A DNA stretch of 64,000 nucleotides from the NCBI GenBank assembly GCA_021772615.1, contig JAJFLQ010000142.1, forward strand, positions 1 through 64,000, written 5' to 3'. Source of the stretch: Verrucomicrobiota bacterium. GTDB taxonomy: Bacteria > Verrucomicrobiota > Lentisphaeria > JABSQK01 > JAJFLO01. Each line of letters begins with the position of its first letter. Position 1 is the stretch's first letter. Below are positions 9,654 to 18,097 of this stretch, piece after piece. The notes under the pieces were generated by a model. The model had not been told where the DNA came from. It searched no databases and saw only the letters and a list, made by a program, of their open reading frames with translations. Both the position numbers and the translations under genes were made by a program.

Positions 9654-11048
9654 ATGATTCTATCACTGCTAGGACCTTCAGGGTCCGGCAAGGGCACCCA
9701 TATCCCGGACCTTTGCGAGGCATTCGCACTCGATCACGCGGGCGCCGGAGATCTGTTACGCGAAAATCTTCGCGGCCGGACGGCTCTGGGCATTCTCGCC
9801 CGACGGTATATGGATGCAGGTGAGTTGGTGCCGAACGAACTTGTCGAAGCCATGATGGAGGAGTGGATCCGCAAACGCGACGTATCGCGCGGTATCCTTC
9901 TTGACGGTTTCCCGCGAACCCCGCTGCAAGCCGAATTTCTCGATCGACTGCTGTTCGAACTGGGGATGGCACTTGACGCAGTCCTCTATTTCGACATCTC
10001 GGACGACGCCGTGGTCGACCGCCTCGGCGGCCGACGTATCTGCAGCGACTGCCACCAGCCATGGCATGTCGAGTGGAAACCACCCAGAACCGCGGGGATC
10101 TGCGACACGTGCGGCGGTACCCTGTATAGCCGCGAGGACGATATCCCGCTCATGATCATGAAGCGGCTGCGTGTCTTCCACCGGGAGAGCGGTCCCGTCC
10201 TCCGTTATTATCAGGAATGCGGCCGTCTGCGGGTTATAAATGCCGCGGCGCCGGTCGAACATGTGGCCTCCGCAACTCGCGCCGTAGCCGCCGCCGTCCA
10301 GACGCTCGCATTATACGCGCCGCCAGCCGACCTGCTCCACCGTTTTGAGCCGACTTCGCCTGCAGCGCCGGCGCCGCAGCCGAAAATCTACCCCGCGCTC
10401 GACCTGGTTTTGTTTGGTGGACCGGGGTCAGGAAAAGGGACCCAGGCCGATTACCTCTGCAGCCGCCTGTCGCTGGCCCGGATCGCCACCGGTGAACTGT
10501 TCCGTGAGAATCTCCACCAGAAAACCGAGTTGGGAACGATCGCCCAAACCTACATGAATCGCGGCGAACTGGTCCCCGACGACGTAACCGAAGCGATGGT
10601 TCAGGAGCGATTGCGCCGGGACGACACGGTGAAGGGCTTTGTTCTCGATGGATTCCCCCGTTCTCTTCCCCAGGCGGAAGCGCTGACGGAGATGCTCAAC
10701 GAAGCCAATCGTCGGCTTTCCGGCGTCGTTTACATCAACGTTTCGGACGAAGAACTAATCCGCAGACTGGCCGGACGATTGATCTGCAGGACATGCCAGA
10801 AACCGTACCACAAAGACTACAAACCGCCCCAACAACCCAAAATTTGCGATACATGCGGGGGTGAACTCTACCAACGCGAAGATGACAATGCCGAGACCGT
10901 CAAATCGCGCCTACGAACGTATCATGCACAGATGCAGCCATTGATCGACTATTACAACCGGGGTGGCCTGATAGTCGAAGTAGATGGTGAAGGTACCCTT
11001 GAGGCCGTCCAACAGCGCTCGCTCGAAGCGGTTATGGCCCTCGCGTAA
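9654..11048 (+). CDS. adk: Tandem two-domain adenylate kinase
   Basis: A 464-residue protein made of two complete adenylate kinases (ATP + AMP to 2 ADP) joined by a Pro/Ala-rich linker at about 230-248. Domain 1 has the P-loop GPSGSGKGT (7-15), LDGFPR (83-88) and a zinc-type lid with cysteines 130, 133, 150 and 153. Domain 2 repeats all of these: P-loop 255-263, LDGFPR 331-336 and lid cysteines 378, 381, 398, 401. Domain 1 has AGAGDLLR where STGDLLR is usual, so its AMP site may differ. Ordinary adenylate kinases have about 215 residues. The start at 9654 follows GGAGG at 9642. The cell may carry another adk elsewhere; that cannot be seen here. Confidence 0.9.
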   Translation: MILSLLGPSGSGKGTHIPDLCEAFALDHAGAGDLLRENLRGRTALGILARRYMDAGELVPNELVEAMMEEWIRKRDVSRGILLDGFPRTPLQAEFLDRLLFELGMALDAVLYFDISDDAVVDRLGGRRICSDCHQPWHVEWKPPRTAGICDTCGGTLYSREDDIPLMIMKRLRVFHRESGPVLRYYQECGRLRVINAAAPVEHVASATRAVAAAVQTLALYAPPADLLHRFEPTSPAAPAPQPKIYPALDLVLFGGPGSGKGTQADYLCSRLSLARIATGELFRENLHQKTELGTIAQTYMNRGELVPDDVTEAMVQERLRRDDTVKGFVLDGFPRSLPQAEALTEMLNEANRRLSGVVYINVSDEELIRRLAGRLICRTCQKPYHKDYKPPQQPKICDTCGGELYQREDDNAETVKSRLRTYHAQMQPLIDYYNRGGLIVEVDGEGTLEAVQQRSLEAVMALA

Positions 11049-11207
11049 TCTTACACAGTCCACGATCAGGCAGTGGTATCAGAGGGGACATTCTTCATAG
11101 AGATCTACGGCTCAAGTACCAATTGCAGCACGTCTCGCCTCCGGAGAGTTCAAAAGCGCCGTCAAGCCGGCGCAGACAAGTTCGATGCCCGCATTTCGTG
11201 ACCGAAT

Positions 11208-11489
11208 TTGGTGGTAGAAAATTGGTCTGGATTGTGCTTGTCCTCGATATCGATCTTCGCTCGAATCATGTCGGTTCGACGAGGAGGACGAGGACGAGGA
11301 CGACGATTTTCGAGGCTGAAAGCGGACCTTAGTAAGTACGGCATCGTCGTCGATGACTTTGATTTGCTGATCGGATCGACTGCGTTAAACTTGAGTTATA
11401 GCGTCGAGACCAATAATGAGAAGCATTTCCGCCGAATACCGCGGCTCCGAATGGTGAACCAGAGCTCGATTAATGTTGAGCTCAACTGA
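11208..11489 (+). pseudogene. VapC-type PIN toxin C-terminal remnant
   Basis: The last 60 or so codons of this frame (from about 11310) read like the end of a VapC toxin: DDFDLLIGSTAL (second acidic site), then TNNEKHFRRIPRLRM. The upstream part is not PIN-like and contains low-complexity Arg/Gly codons, and the first catalytic aspartate region is missing. No antitoxin is visible. It is most likely a decayed toxin-antitoxin locus, and it lies next to the inverted copy of the repeat that also neighbours the PIN remnant at 1-294. Confidence 0.6.
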
Positions 11490-11549
11490 CTGTAACGTTG
11501 AATGCCATCATCCTTGCACCGTTTAGCAGAGACGCGGCGTGTTGATAAA

Positions 11550-11870
11550 GGACGTTCAACGATACAGCTCTGTCCAACTCTGGTGAACGTTTGCCGGGGG
11601 ATTATGCTTTCTTTTTTTCTTTGCGGCTTTGCGTCTTTGCGCGAGTTCAATGTCGTTACGGATTGATGTAGCCACGGCTCCGTGAGCCGTGCCACGCAAC
11701 GCGAAGCAACGTAAAGTACGACACGTCTCACAGAGACGTGGCTACACGCTGCCGCTTCCACCAGCGTTTGGCGTACAGACTTTTGACGCGTAGCTGCAAG
11801 CGACGTTGGTTTCGGGGCATGTTTAAAAATGGGCGTTCAACCTTACAGCTCTGTCGAACTCTGGTGAACT
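11550..11870 (+). repeat. 39-bp direct repeats flanking a repeat element
   Basis: The sequences 11550-11588 and 11832-11870 match at 35 of 39 positions (cores TTCAAC, TACAGCTCTGTC, AACTCTGGTGAAC). They enclose 243 bp that include three tandem octamers CTTTGCGN (11619-11642) and the dispersed repeat at 11667-11819. This is much longer than an ordinary target-site duplication, so it may be the ends of a composite element or a duplicated insertion site. Confidence 0.75.
11667..11819 (-). repeat. Dispersed repeat, copy 2 (inverted relative to 404-556)
   Basis: This is the reverse complement of the element at 404-556, with both internal hairpins kept: CACGGCTC/GAGCCGTG and CACGTCTC/GAGACGTG. The two copies lie about 11 kb apart in opposite orientation and bracket the NRPS, dinB-like and adenylate kinase genes. 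Confidence 0.8.
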
Positions 11871-12089
11871 GGAGCAAGATGTAACCTGCCAACCTTGCGT
11901 AATGCGGCCGCTGGGGACATCAAGGCTGGAGCACGAGCGGCCCCATAACCTGATTTAGCGGGCGGGCCCGGCCGATGTTGCCGCGGTAAATCCCAATCAA
12001 GGTATTATAGTACAGACAGCAGCGCGAAACCCACACTAAAGTGTGAACTCCAACAGAACATCGGTAAGCTGAATTCCCCTGTACCAGCT
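11871..12089. other. Upstream region of ldhA, no gene seen
   Basis: There is no open frame with coding character here. A short GC-rich stretch (11960-11990) and AT-rich sequence around 12000-12015 precede ldhA; I could not assign a confident promoter. Confidence 0.4.
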
Positions 12090-13088
12090 ATGAAAATAAT
12101 TGTCTTCGGCACAAAGCCATACGATCGTACGTATTTCGATGAAGCAAATGAATCGTTCGATCATGACATTACGTACCTCGAAACGCGGCTCGATCACCGA
12201 TCGGCGCGGCTGGCAGAAGGCGCAGACGCTGTGTGTGCCTTTGTGAACGATACGCTCGATGCGGCGACGTTGGAACATCTGTCGGCCGCCGGGGTTCGTC
12301 TGGCAGCGTTGCGGTGTGCCGGTTATAACAATGTCGATCTTGAAGCCGCGCAGAAATGGAACATCACGGTAGTACGCGTGCCGGCCTATTCTCCCTATGC
12401 CGTGGCCGAGCACACGATCGCGCTTGTTCTGGCGCTAAATAGAAAGGTCCACCGTGCGTATAACCGCATCCGCGAAGGTAACTTCGCTTTGGACGGACTC
12501 ATGGGTGTCGATATAAACGGCCTTACAGCCGGCGTTGTCGGCACCGGCAACATTGGAACGATCGTGATTCGCATTCTAACCGGTTTCGGCTGTCGTATTC
12601 TCGCCTGCGACCCGATTCCGAATTCCCGGTGCAGGGAGCTTGGCGCCACGTACGTGACGATCGATCACCTTCTCGGCGAATCGGATATCGTTACCTTGCA
12701 TTGCCCGCTTACGCCAAACACACGTCACGTTATTGATGAAACTGCCGTGGCAAAAATGAAGGACGGGGTCATGCTGATTAACACAAGTCGGGGCCTGTTG
12801 ATCGATACCCGGGCGGTGATCGCGGGATTAAAATCGAGGAAGATTGGATTCCTCGGTCTCGATGTTTATGAAGAAGAAGGGGATCTGTTCTTTGAAGACC
12901 TGTCAAACCAGGTTATCCAGGATGATGTCTTTGCCCGATTAACGACATTCCCGAATGTCATTGTTACCGGACACCAGGCGTTCTTCACGCGCGACGCATT
13001 GCGCAATATCGCACAGACGACACTTCAGAACATTCGAGAGTACGAACAAACAGAAAACTGCGCAAACCGCATTACGGCAGCAACATAG
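12090..13088 (+). CDS. ldhA: D-lactate dehydrogenase (2-hydroxyacid dehydrogenase)
   Basis: A 332-residue NAD-dependent D-lactate dehydrogenase that reduces pyruvate to D-lactate in the cytoplasm and regenerates NAD during fermentation. The Rossmann motif GTGNIG lies near residue 151, the catalytic arginine follows in NTSRG, and the segment VYEEEGDLFFED with the catalytic His in TGHQAFFT is typical of LdhA rather than of other 2-hydroxyacid dehydrogenases. The length is normal for the family. The antiporter gene starts 41 bp downstream on the same strand, so the two may form a unit for making and exporting a fermentation acid; the exported compound is a guess. Confidence 0.9.
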   Translation: MKIIVFGTKPYDRTYFDEANESFDHDITYLETRLDHRSARLAEGADAVCAFVNDTLDAATLEHLSAAGVRLAALRCAGYNNVDLEAAQKWNITVVRVPAYSPYAVAEHTIALVLALNRKVHRAYNRIREGNFALDGLMGVDINGLTAGVVGTGNIGTIVIRILTGFGCRILACDPIPNSRCRELGATYVTIDHLLGESDIVTLHCPLTPNTRHVIDETAVAKMKDGVMLINTSRGLLIDTRAVIAGLKSRKIGFLGLDVYEEEGDLFFEDLSNQVIQDDVFARLTTFPNVIVTGHQAFFTRDALRNIAQTTLQNIREYEQTENCANRITAAT

Positions 13089-13129
13089 GACTGGCGCGAC
13101 ACGGCCGTGGCAACGTTGGGTCCCTAATT

Positions 13130-14809
13130 ATGGAAATTGATCTTTTTTCAGTATTTACGAAATCGCCCGAGCTTGTTTTCTTTATTGTTCTCGGCGTCGG
13201 CTATATGCTTGGCAATATCCGCTTTCGTGGATTTCAGGTAGGTCCTGCTGCCGGCGTGTTGCTGGCGGGACTGTGTTTCGGACATTTCGGATTGACCGGA
13301 CCGATGGCATTTAAGGACCTCGGATTTATCCTGTTTATCTATTCCGTCGGATACCGGGCCGGGCCCCGATTTTTCTCGGCGTTCAAGGCAGATGGCTTGC
13401 GCTATCTGGTATTGTGCGTCGTCATTGTCGGCAGCTCCGTCGCCGTCACAATCCTGTTGAGCCGTATGTTTGACTTTTCGCCGAGTCAGCGGGCAGGACT
13501 TCTTGCCGGCTCTCTGACGAGCACTCCTACGCTGGTCGCCGCACAGGATGCTGTCCGGAGCGGTCTGGTGACGCTGCCCGAAGGAATTGATGGCGAGTCG
13601 GTAGCGGTGAATATCGCAATAAGCTACGCCATTACTTACATTTTCGGTATGGTCGGCCTTATCGCCCTGGTTCGGCTGCTGCCCGCGGTTTTGCACATTG
13701 ATCTTGAGAAAGAGTCCGAACGCTATACGCAAGAGCACCGTCTAACGAGTGACGACGAAACCGTCATTAGACGCAGCGGATGGAGTCCGATTGTCCGGGC
13801 CTACAAGGTGTCTCACGAGGGCGTGATCGGCAAGAGCCTGAGCGACATCGAATTTCGCCAACGCACACACTGCGTGATTTCGTTGATCAAACGCAACGAC
13901 GAGACGTTTTCGCCCACCCCCGACACCATCCTTCAGCTGGGTGATCGCATCTCGGTCTTTGGATTCCCCGATCACCATGTGACCGTTGCAGAGCTGGTGG
14001 GCGATGAGATCGTCGAACGTGGCCTGCTGGAGATTCCGGTCGAGAACGTGGCCCTTACCATCACCAGTGCTCGCGCCGTTGGTCGTCACCTGGACGACTT
14101 AAATATTGACGACAGGTACGGATGTATCATTACTCGCATCACCCGTGCTGCCGTGGATATACCCCTCAATGCGAATCTGACGGTCGAAAACGGCGACACC
14201 CTGCAAATCACCGGATTGCGAAGCCGCATTGATGAATTGGCCGAAAAATACGGGCATGTCGAACGGGATGTTCAGGAAACCGATTTGCTGACCTTTTCGT
14301 TCGGGATTGCACTGGGTTTATTTATCGGCACGATAAGTTTCAAGGTCGGGAATCTCTCGCTTGGCATCAGCACCGCGGGCGGGCTGTTGTTCTCGGGCAT
14401 TCTCGTCGGATGGCTGCGATCGTTGCATCCGAATTTCGGACGCGTACCGCCGGCAGTACGCTGGATATTCATGGAACTCGGACTGATGCTGCTGATGGCC
14501 GGTATCGGACTCAACGCCGGCAAGGGACTACTGGCCGCACTGTCGAGCGCCGGGCTTGAGTTGGTCCTCGCCGGGCTGATGGTTACGACCGCCCCGGTAT
14601 TGATCGGAATTCTGGTCGGACGTTTCCTGCTGGGGATGAATCTCGCGCTGCTGCTCGGCGCGCTCACGGGCGCAATGACCAGTACGCCGGCTCTCAACTT
14701 CGTCACGAACGCCGCAAAAAGTTCGGTTCCCGGACTTGGATACAGCGGCACGTACGCATTCGCCAATATCATGCTCGCGATAGCCGGCACCTTGCTGATG
14801 TTGGGGTGA
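13130..14809 (+). CDS. AspT/YidE/YbjL-family antiporter with two TrkA-C domains
   Basis: A 559-residue inner-membrane carrier of the aspartate:alanine exchanger superfamily. An N-terminal membrane block (residues 10-190) is followed by two soluble TrkA-C-like regulatory domains (about 215-285 and 300-375) and a second membrane block (385-559). Both membrane halves contain a TSTP motif (LTSTPTLV and MTSTPAL), as expected from the internal duplication in this family. Known members exchange dicarboxylates or amino acids; the substrate here is not predictable. The close link to ldhA suggests a role in exporting a fermentation product. Confidence 0.85.
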   Translation: MEIDLFSVFTKSPELVFFIVLGVGYMLGNIRFRGFQVGPAAGVLLAGLCFGHFGLTGPMAFKDLGFILFIYSVGYRAGPRFFSAFKADGLRYLVLCVVIVGSSVAVTILLSRMFDFSPSQRAGLLAGSLTSTPTLVAAQDAVRSGLVTLPEGIDGESVAVNIAISYAITYIFGMVGLIALVRLLPAVLHIDLEKESERYTQEHRLTSDDETVIRRSGWSPIVRAYKVSHEGVIGKSLSDIEFRQRTHCVISLIKRNDETFSPTPDTILQLGDRISVFGFPDHHVTVAELVGDEIVERGLLEIPVENVALTITSARAVGRHLDDLNIDDRYGCIITRITRAAVDIPLNANLTVENGDTLQITGLRSRIDELAEKYGHVERDVQETDLLTFSFGIALGLFIGTISFKVGNLSLGISTAGGLLFSGILVGWLRSLHPNFGRVPPAVRWIFMELGLMLLMAGIGLNAGKGLLAALSSAGLELVLAGLMVTTAPVLIGILVGRFLLGMNLALLLGALTGAMTSTPALNFVTNAAKSSVPGLGYSGTYAFANIMLAIAGTLLMLG

Positions 14810-14961
14810 TCGGCTGAGGGTTTGATTGGTCGATCGTCATGTACCCGGCTGCTGCGTCGCAACGACATAAAAAATATCCAAAGTCCGACGGACTGCTAGC
14901 GTACTATCTGATACGTTACGGAGATTAAAAATGGCACGATTTATGCATTACTACCGTTGAT

Positions 14962-15963
14962 ATGAATACCAATCAATCCGGCCGGGATTCGCCCCGCGCG
15001 ATCTATATCGATGCTTCAATAATAGCTGGATGTTTGTCGCCGCAGCTGAGTGACGGATCTCGTACCATCATCGAGAATAGCAGAGCGTCGAAATCTCCAC
15101 TGTGGCTCTCCGATCTTACAGCCGCTGAGTTGGTAATGGCGGGCTCCGGTTTTATCGAAGAACTAGCCGATTTCAGCGGCTATGGACTGGAACCAATTCA
15201 GACGCAGGAGAAGCACGTCGCTCTGATGCGAGAGTATCAAAAAGCCGCTGTGTTTCCCCCCGAATTCACATTTGACATGCTGCATTTCGCATTGGCAGTT
15301 TATGCCGATGCTACGCTGGTCACATGGTTTTATTCCGAAATAGAACATGCCCGGAAACTGCAATTGATTAACGCCATCAATCACCGACTTGGCCTTCACA
15401 GGCTCGCGGTTCGTAGACCGGACGACGTTTCGTTGCCAGCCCGCTGTAACGAGGTCAACAGAATTCGGCATATCAGGAAGCAACAGTTCAAGCTGACCCA
15501 ACACGTTTCCGATAGGGATCTCATTCTGCATATACATCTCGAAGGCGAACGCAGTACAGATTTGGTCAGTAATGGCGGGCAGCATGTCACATCCACGGAT
15601 GTGAATACAACCGCCGCGCCGCCGCCGGCAGCGCAGCGGAATATGAGTAAAGTATCGGCCGCCCTTTCCGGAATTGGCTGGCTGTTGCTGCTGATCTCGT
15701 TGTTAATCGGCGACAAAGCGCAACCGCAGAAATTGACATTTTTCGACCGTTTACTTGATATCCCACGGCGCTTCGAATGGGACATGGACCTTGCCCGTAC
15801 GGCAATGATTTGCCTTCTCGGCAGCCTGATAATGGCCGTGTCTGGTCTTTGGTTCCGGCTGTCCTGCAACACCGAGAAACGGTACGACCGGGTGACCGTC
15901 TCACTGCTGGCGCTCGCTACGTCGTCGATAATCGGTGTGATTCGACTCGGCTTGTTGATGTAA
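14962..15963 (+). CDS. Membrane-anchored PIN-domain protein
   Basis: A 333-residue protein with an unusual layout. Residues 13-150 read as a PIN RNase domain: IYIDAS with Asp17, LSDLTAAELV with Glu56, and FDMLHFALAV with Asp105, followed by LVTW and the INAINHRLG helix typical of these toxins. A linker with a proline/alanine patch (about 218-225) leads to three predicted transmembrane helices at about 232-250, 280-300 and 310-331. VapC toxins are normally about 130 residues and soluble. No antitoxin gene lies next to it. A rho-independent terminator follows. It may be a membrane-tethered RNase; activity and target are unknown. Confidence 0.7.
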   Translation: MNTNQSGRDSPRAIYIDASIIAGCLSPQLSDGSRTIIENSRASKSPLWLSDLTAAELVMAGSGFIEELADFSGYGLEPIQTQEKHVALMREYQKAAVFPPEFTFDMLHFALAVYADATLVTWFYSEIEHARKLQLINAINHRLGLHRLAVRRPDDVSLPARCNEVNRIRHIRKQQFKLTQHVSDRDLILHIHLEGERSTDLVSNGGQHVTSTDVNTTAAPPPAAQRNMSKVSAALSGIGWLLLLISLLIGDKAQPQKLTFFDRLLDIPRRFEWDMDLARTAMICLLGSLIMAVSGLWFRLSCNTEKRYDRVTVSLLALATSSIIGVIRLGLLM

Positions 15964-16012
15964 TTCGTACACGCTCAGGCTTCCCGGATCAGACGCTGCA
16001 CATCACAATTCG

Positions 16013-16041
16013 CTCCGACGAACAACTTGTCGGAGTTTTTT
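16013..16041 (+). terminator. Rho-independent terminator after the PIN-membrane gene
   Basis: The stem CTCCGAC/GTCGGAG (16013-16019 with 16029-16035) encloses a 9-nt loop and is followed by six T residues (16036-16041). It lies 50 bp after the stop at 15963 on the same strand. Confidence 0.8.
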
Positions 16042-16247
16042 CATCGGTTACCCCACTCCGAGTAGTAAACGCGCATCCAGGTATCAGGAATTTCCGATCG
16101 CCGGTCCATATCCGCTGACAGCCTGCGGTACTTTTTCCATTTTCGGTCGTCGCCGAACCGTAACATCCGGTGTATTCTTGCATCCGTTTTTAGCACGTGC
16201 GTTGCACGCGGCGTCGCCTACGGACGTTGAAATCATTCCAACCATTG

Positions 16248-17699
16248 ATGAACATGCCACAGGATCACGTATCGCCACCCATAGAATCATCGTTGGATCG
16301 TCGCCTCACCGTCTCGGTTCGTGATGGCGCATCGCATGCGGCGATGCTCGGTTGTGGCGAAACGTATATGGGTGCTTTTGCGGTGTTTCTCCAGGGCACA
16401 CCGTTTCAGATCGGCATGCTCGGCACGTTACCACAATTCGTCGGCGCTGCGTTCCAGATAGCTGGAGTAGGATTAATGGAGCGTTTCGGTACGCGCCGGA
16501 GCCTGATCGTAGGACTTGCGATCGGCCAGTCGCTGTTGTGGTCGCTGATTCTCACTCTGACATACACGGCACTCTCGCCGACTGCCGCAACCACCGTGTT
16601 GATTATTTTCGCGGTCGCATATCATTCGCTGGGCGGTTTTATTAATCCCATTTGGAACAGCCTGATCGGCGACATTGTACCCGAAACGTTTCGCGGCCGT
16701 TTTTTCGCCCGACGCAATGCCATCTGCAGCGGCGCCACGCTGCTGGGCGTGATCGGCGCCGGCGCCGTCCTGCACCTCAGCGCCGTCCACGAACGAAAGG
16801 CGATCGGATTTGCGGTGATCTTCGCCGCGGCCGCCGCGGCCCGACTGAGCTCGGCGTACTGGCTCAGCCGGCACGACGATCTACGATTCAGCCACGGTAC
16901 GCAGTACGACTTCACCATGACCGGCTTCCTGGGTCGGCTGTTCAAGTCCAATTTCGGCAGGTTTGTCCTGTTCGTTGCCGCTATCAATTTTTCCGTCTGG
17001 ATTGCGGCGCCCTACTTCGCCGTTTACATGCTGACCGTCCTGCGACTATCCTACGCGGAATACGCAGGGCTCCTGGCTACATCTGTGATCAGTCAGGTTG
17101 TCATGCTCCAATTTGTCGGTACCCTGTCCGACCGCTTTGGCAATCGCATTATCATGAAGGTCTGTTCGGTGGGCATCTGTATCGTTCCGTGCCTGTGGGT
17201 GTTTACCTCGTCTGTTATGTGGCTGGCGTGTATTCAATTCATGGCGGGACTCAGCTGGGCGGGACATAATCTCGCCGCTTCGAACTTCATTTTCGATGCC
17301 GTGACGCCGCAGCGGCGGCCCCGGTGCGTGGCGTATCAGGCAGCGATCAACGGTGTTGCCGTATTTTCCGCGGCCTCACTCGGCGGCTACATCGCGACAC
17401 ACGCACAAAACCCCATTCCGTTCCACCGCTGGTTTAACGTCCCGGAATCCATCTTCACCTTTATTTTTCTGTTATCCGGCGGTCTGAGACTACTGTCCGT
17501 CCTGATTTTCCAGCCCCTGTTCCGCGAGGTACGAGATGTCGAACCGATCGGCTCCGGCCGAATAATTTTCGGGATCGCAGCGATCCGCGCAGCCGCAACG
17601 TTTGCTATCCGGCCGGTAGCGCGGCTGCCGCCCACACAAACGGACGGCGACGCCCCGGATAACCGGGTTGATGCCAACAGTCGCGACCGATCAAAATGA
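16248..17699 (+). CDS. Major facilitator superfamily transporter
   Basis: A 483-residue inner-membrane transporter with about twelve hydrophobic helices. The MFS signature between helices 2 and 3 appears as GTRRSLIVG, and its repeat in the second half as LSDRFGNRIIMKV. The best start is ATG at 16248; a GTG at 16197 would add 17 residues without a better ribosome site. The C-terminus ends in a polar tail of about 30 residues. It has no metabolic gene beside it, so the substrate cannot be inferred. Confidence 0.8.
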   Translation: MNMPQDHVSPPIESSLDRRLTVSVRDGASHAAMLGCGETYMGAFAVFLQGTPFQIGMLGTLPQFVGAAFQIAGVGLMERFGTRRSLIVGLAIGQSLLWSLILTLTYTALSPTAATTVLIIFAVAYHSLGGFINPIWNSLIGDIVPETFRGRFFARRNAICSGATLLGVIGAGAVLHLSAVHERKAIGFAVIFAAAAAARLSSAYWLSRHDDLRFSHGTQYDFTMTGFLGRLFKSNFGRFVLFVAAINFSVWIAAPYFAVYMLTVLRLSYAEYAGLLATSVISQVVMLQFVGTLSDRFGNRIIMKVCSVGICIVPCLWVFTSSVMWLACIQFMAGLSWAGHNLAASNFIFDAVTPQRRPRCVAYQAAINGVAVFSAASLGGYIATHAQNPIPFHRWFNVPESIFTFIFLLSGGLRLLSVLIFQPLFREVRDVEPIGSGRIIFGIAAIRAAATFAIRPVARLPPTQTDGDAPDNRVDANSRDRSK

Positions 17700-18023
17700 G
17701 ACGGTAGCACGAGAATAGCTAAACAGGACGAATCGCAAAACCGGCAAAACGGTGCGCGGGCATCTCGCATGGCACGCGTGCGGAACAGACCAGTCAGGCA
17801 CGAGATTTGCGTAAAGCTCATTGACCCGAACGACAATGCCGAATCCCGACTTGAGTTCTGGTCGTATACGCGACTCGCGAGGACGCTCGCCCTCCACGAA
17901 CCCATAGCTGCATGACAACGTGGAGCCCGCGACTCGCGAGAACGTCGCACGGAGGTTCGTGCCAATTGGTGTTTGAACGGAAACTCCCGTAGGACAGATC
18001 ACTGTCATGCAGGATCTGTGCAA
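17691..18023 (-). CDS. Hypothetical small protein, doubtful
   Basis: A 110-residue open frame occupies a gap between the MFS gene, which it overlaps by 9 bp, and the receiver-kinase gene. I do not recognise the protein. It has no signal peptide, membrane segment or known motif, and there is no clear ribosome site. The plus strand here contains two copies of CGACTCGCGAGRACG (17871-17885 and 17930-17944). It may be non-coding. Confidence 0.25.
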   Translation of the reverse strand: MHRSCMTVICPTGVSVQTPIGTNLRATFSRVAGSTLSCSYGFVEGERPRESRIRPELKSGFGIVVRVNELYANLVPDWSVPHACHARCPRTVLPVLRFVLFSYSRATVSF

Positions 18024-18097
18024 TCCGAGCGTGCTGTGCTGTAGTTTTTATACGTCGGTCGTGCTAACGTTTTTTTACCTTGAGAGGCTCAAAAAAC

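Noticed and set aside
14932..14947. Sigma-54-like element TGGCACG-N4-ATGCA ahead of the PIN-membrane gene
   Set aside because: GG and GC are 10 bp apart as required, but transcription would start only about 4 nt before the ATG at 14962, and the -14 base is wrong. Probably chance.
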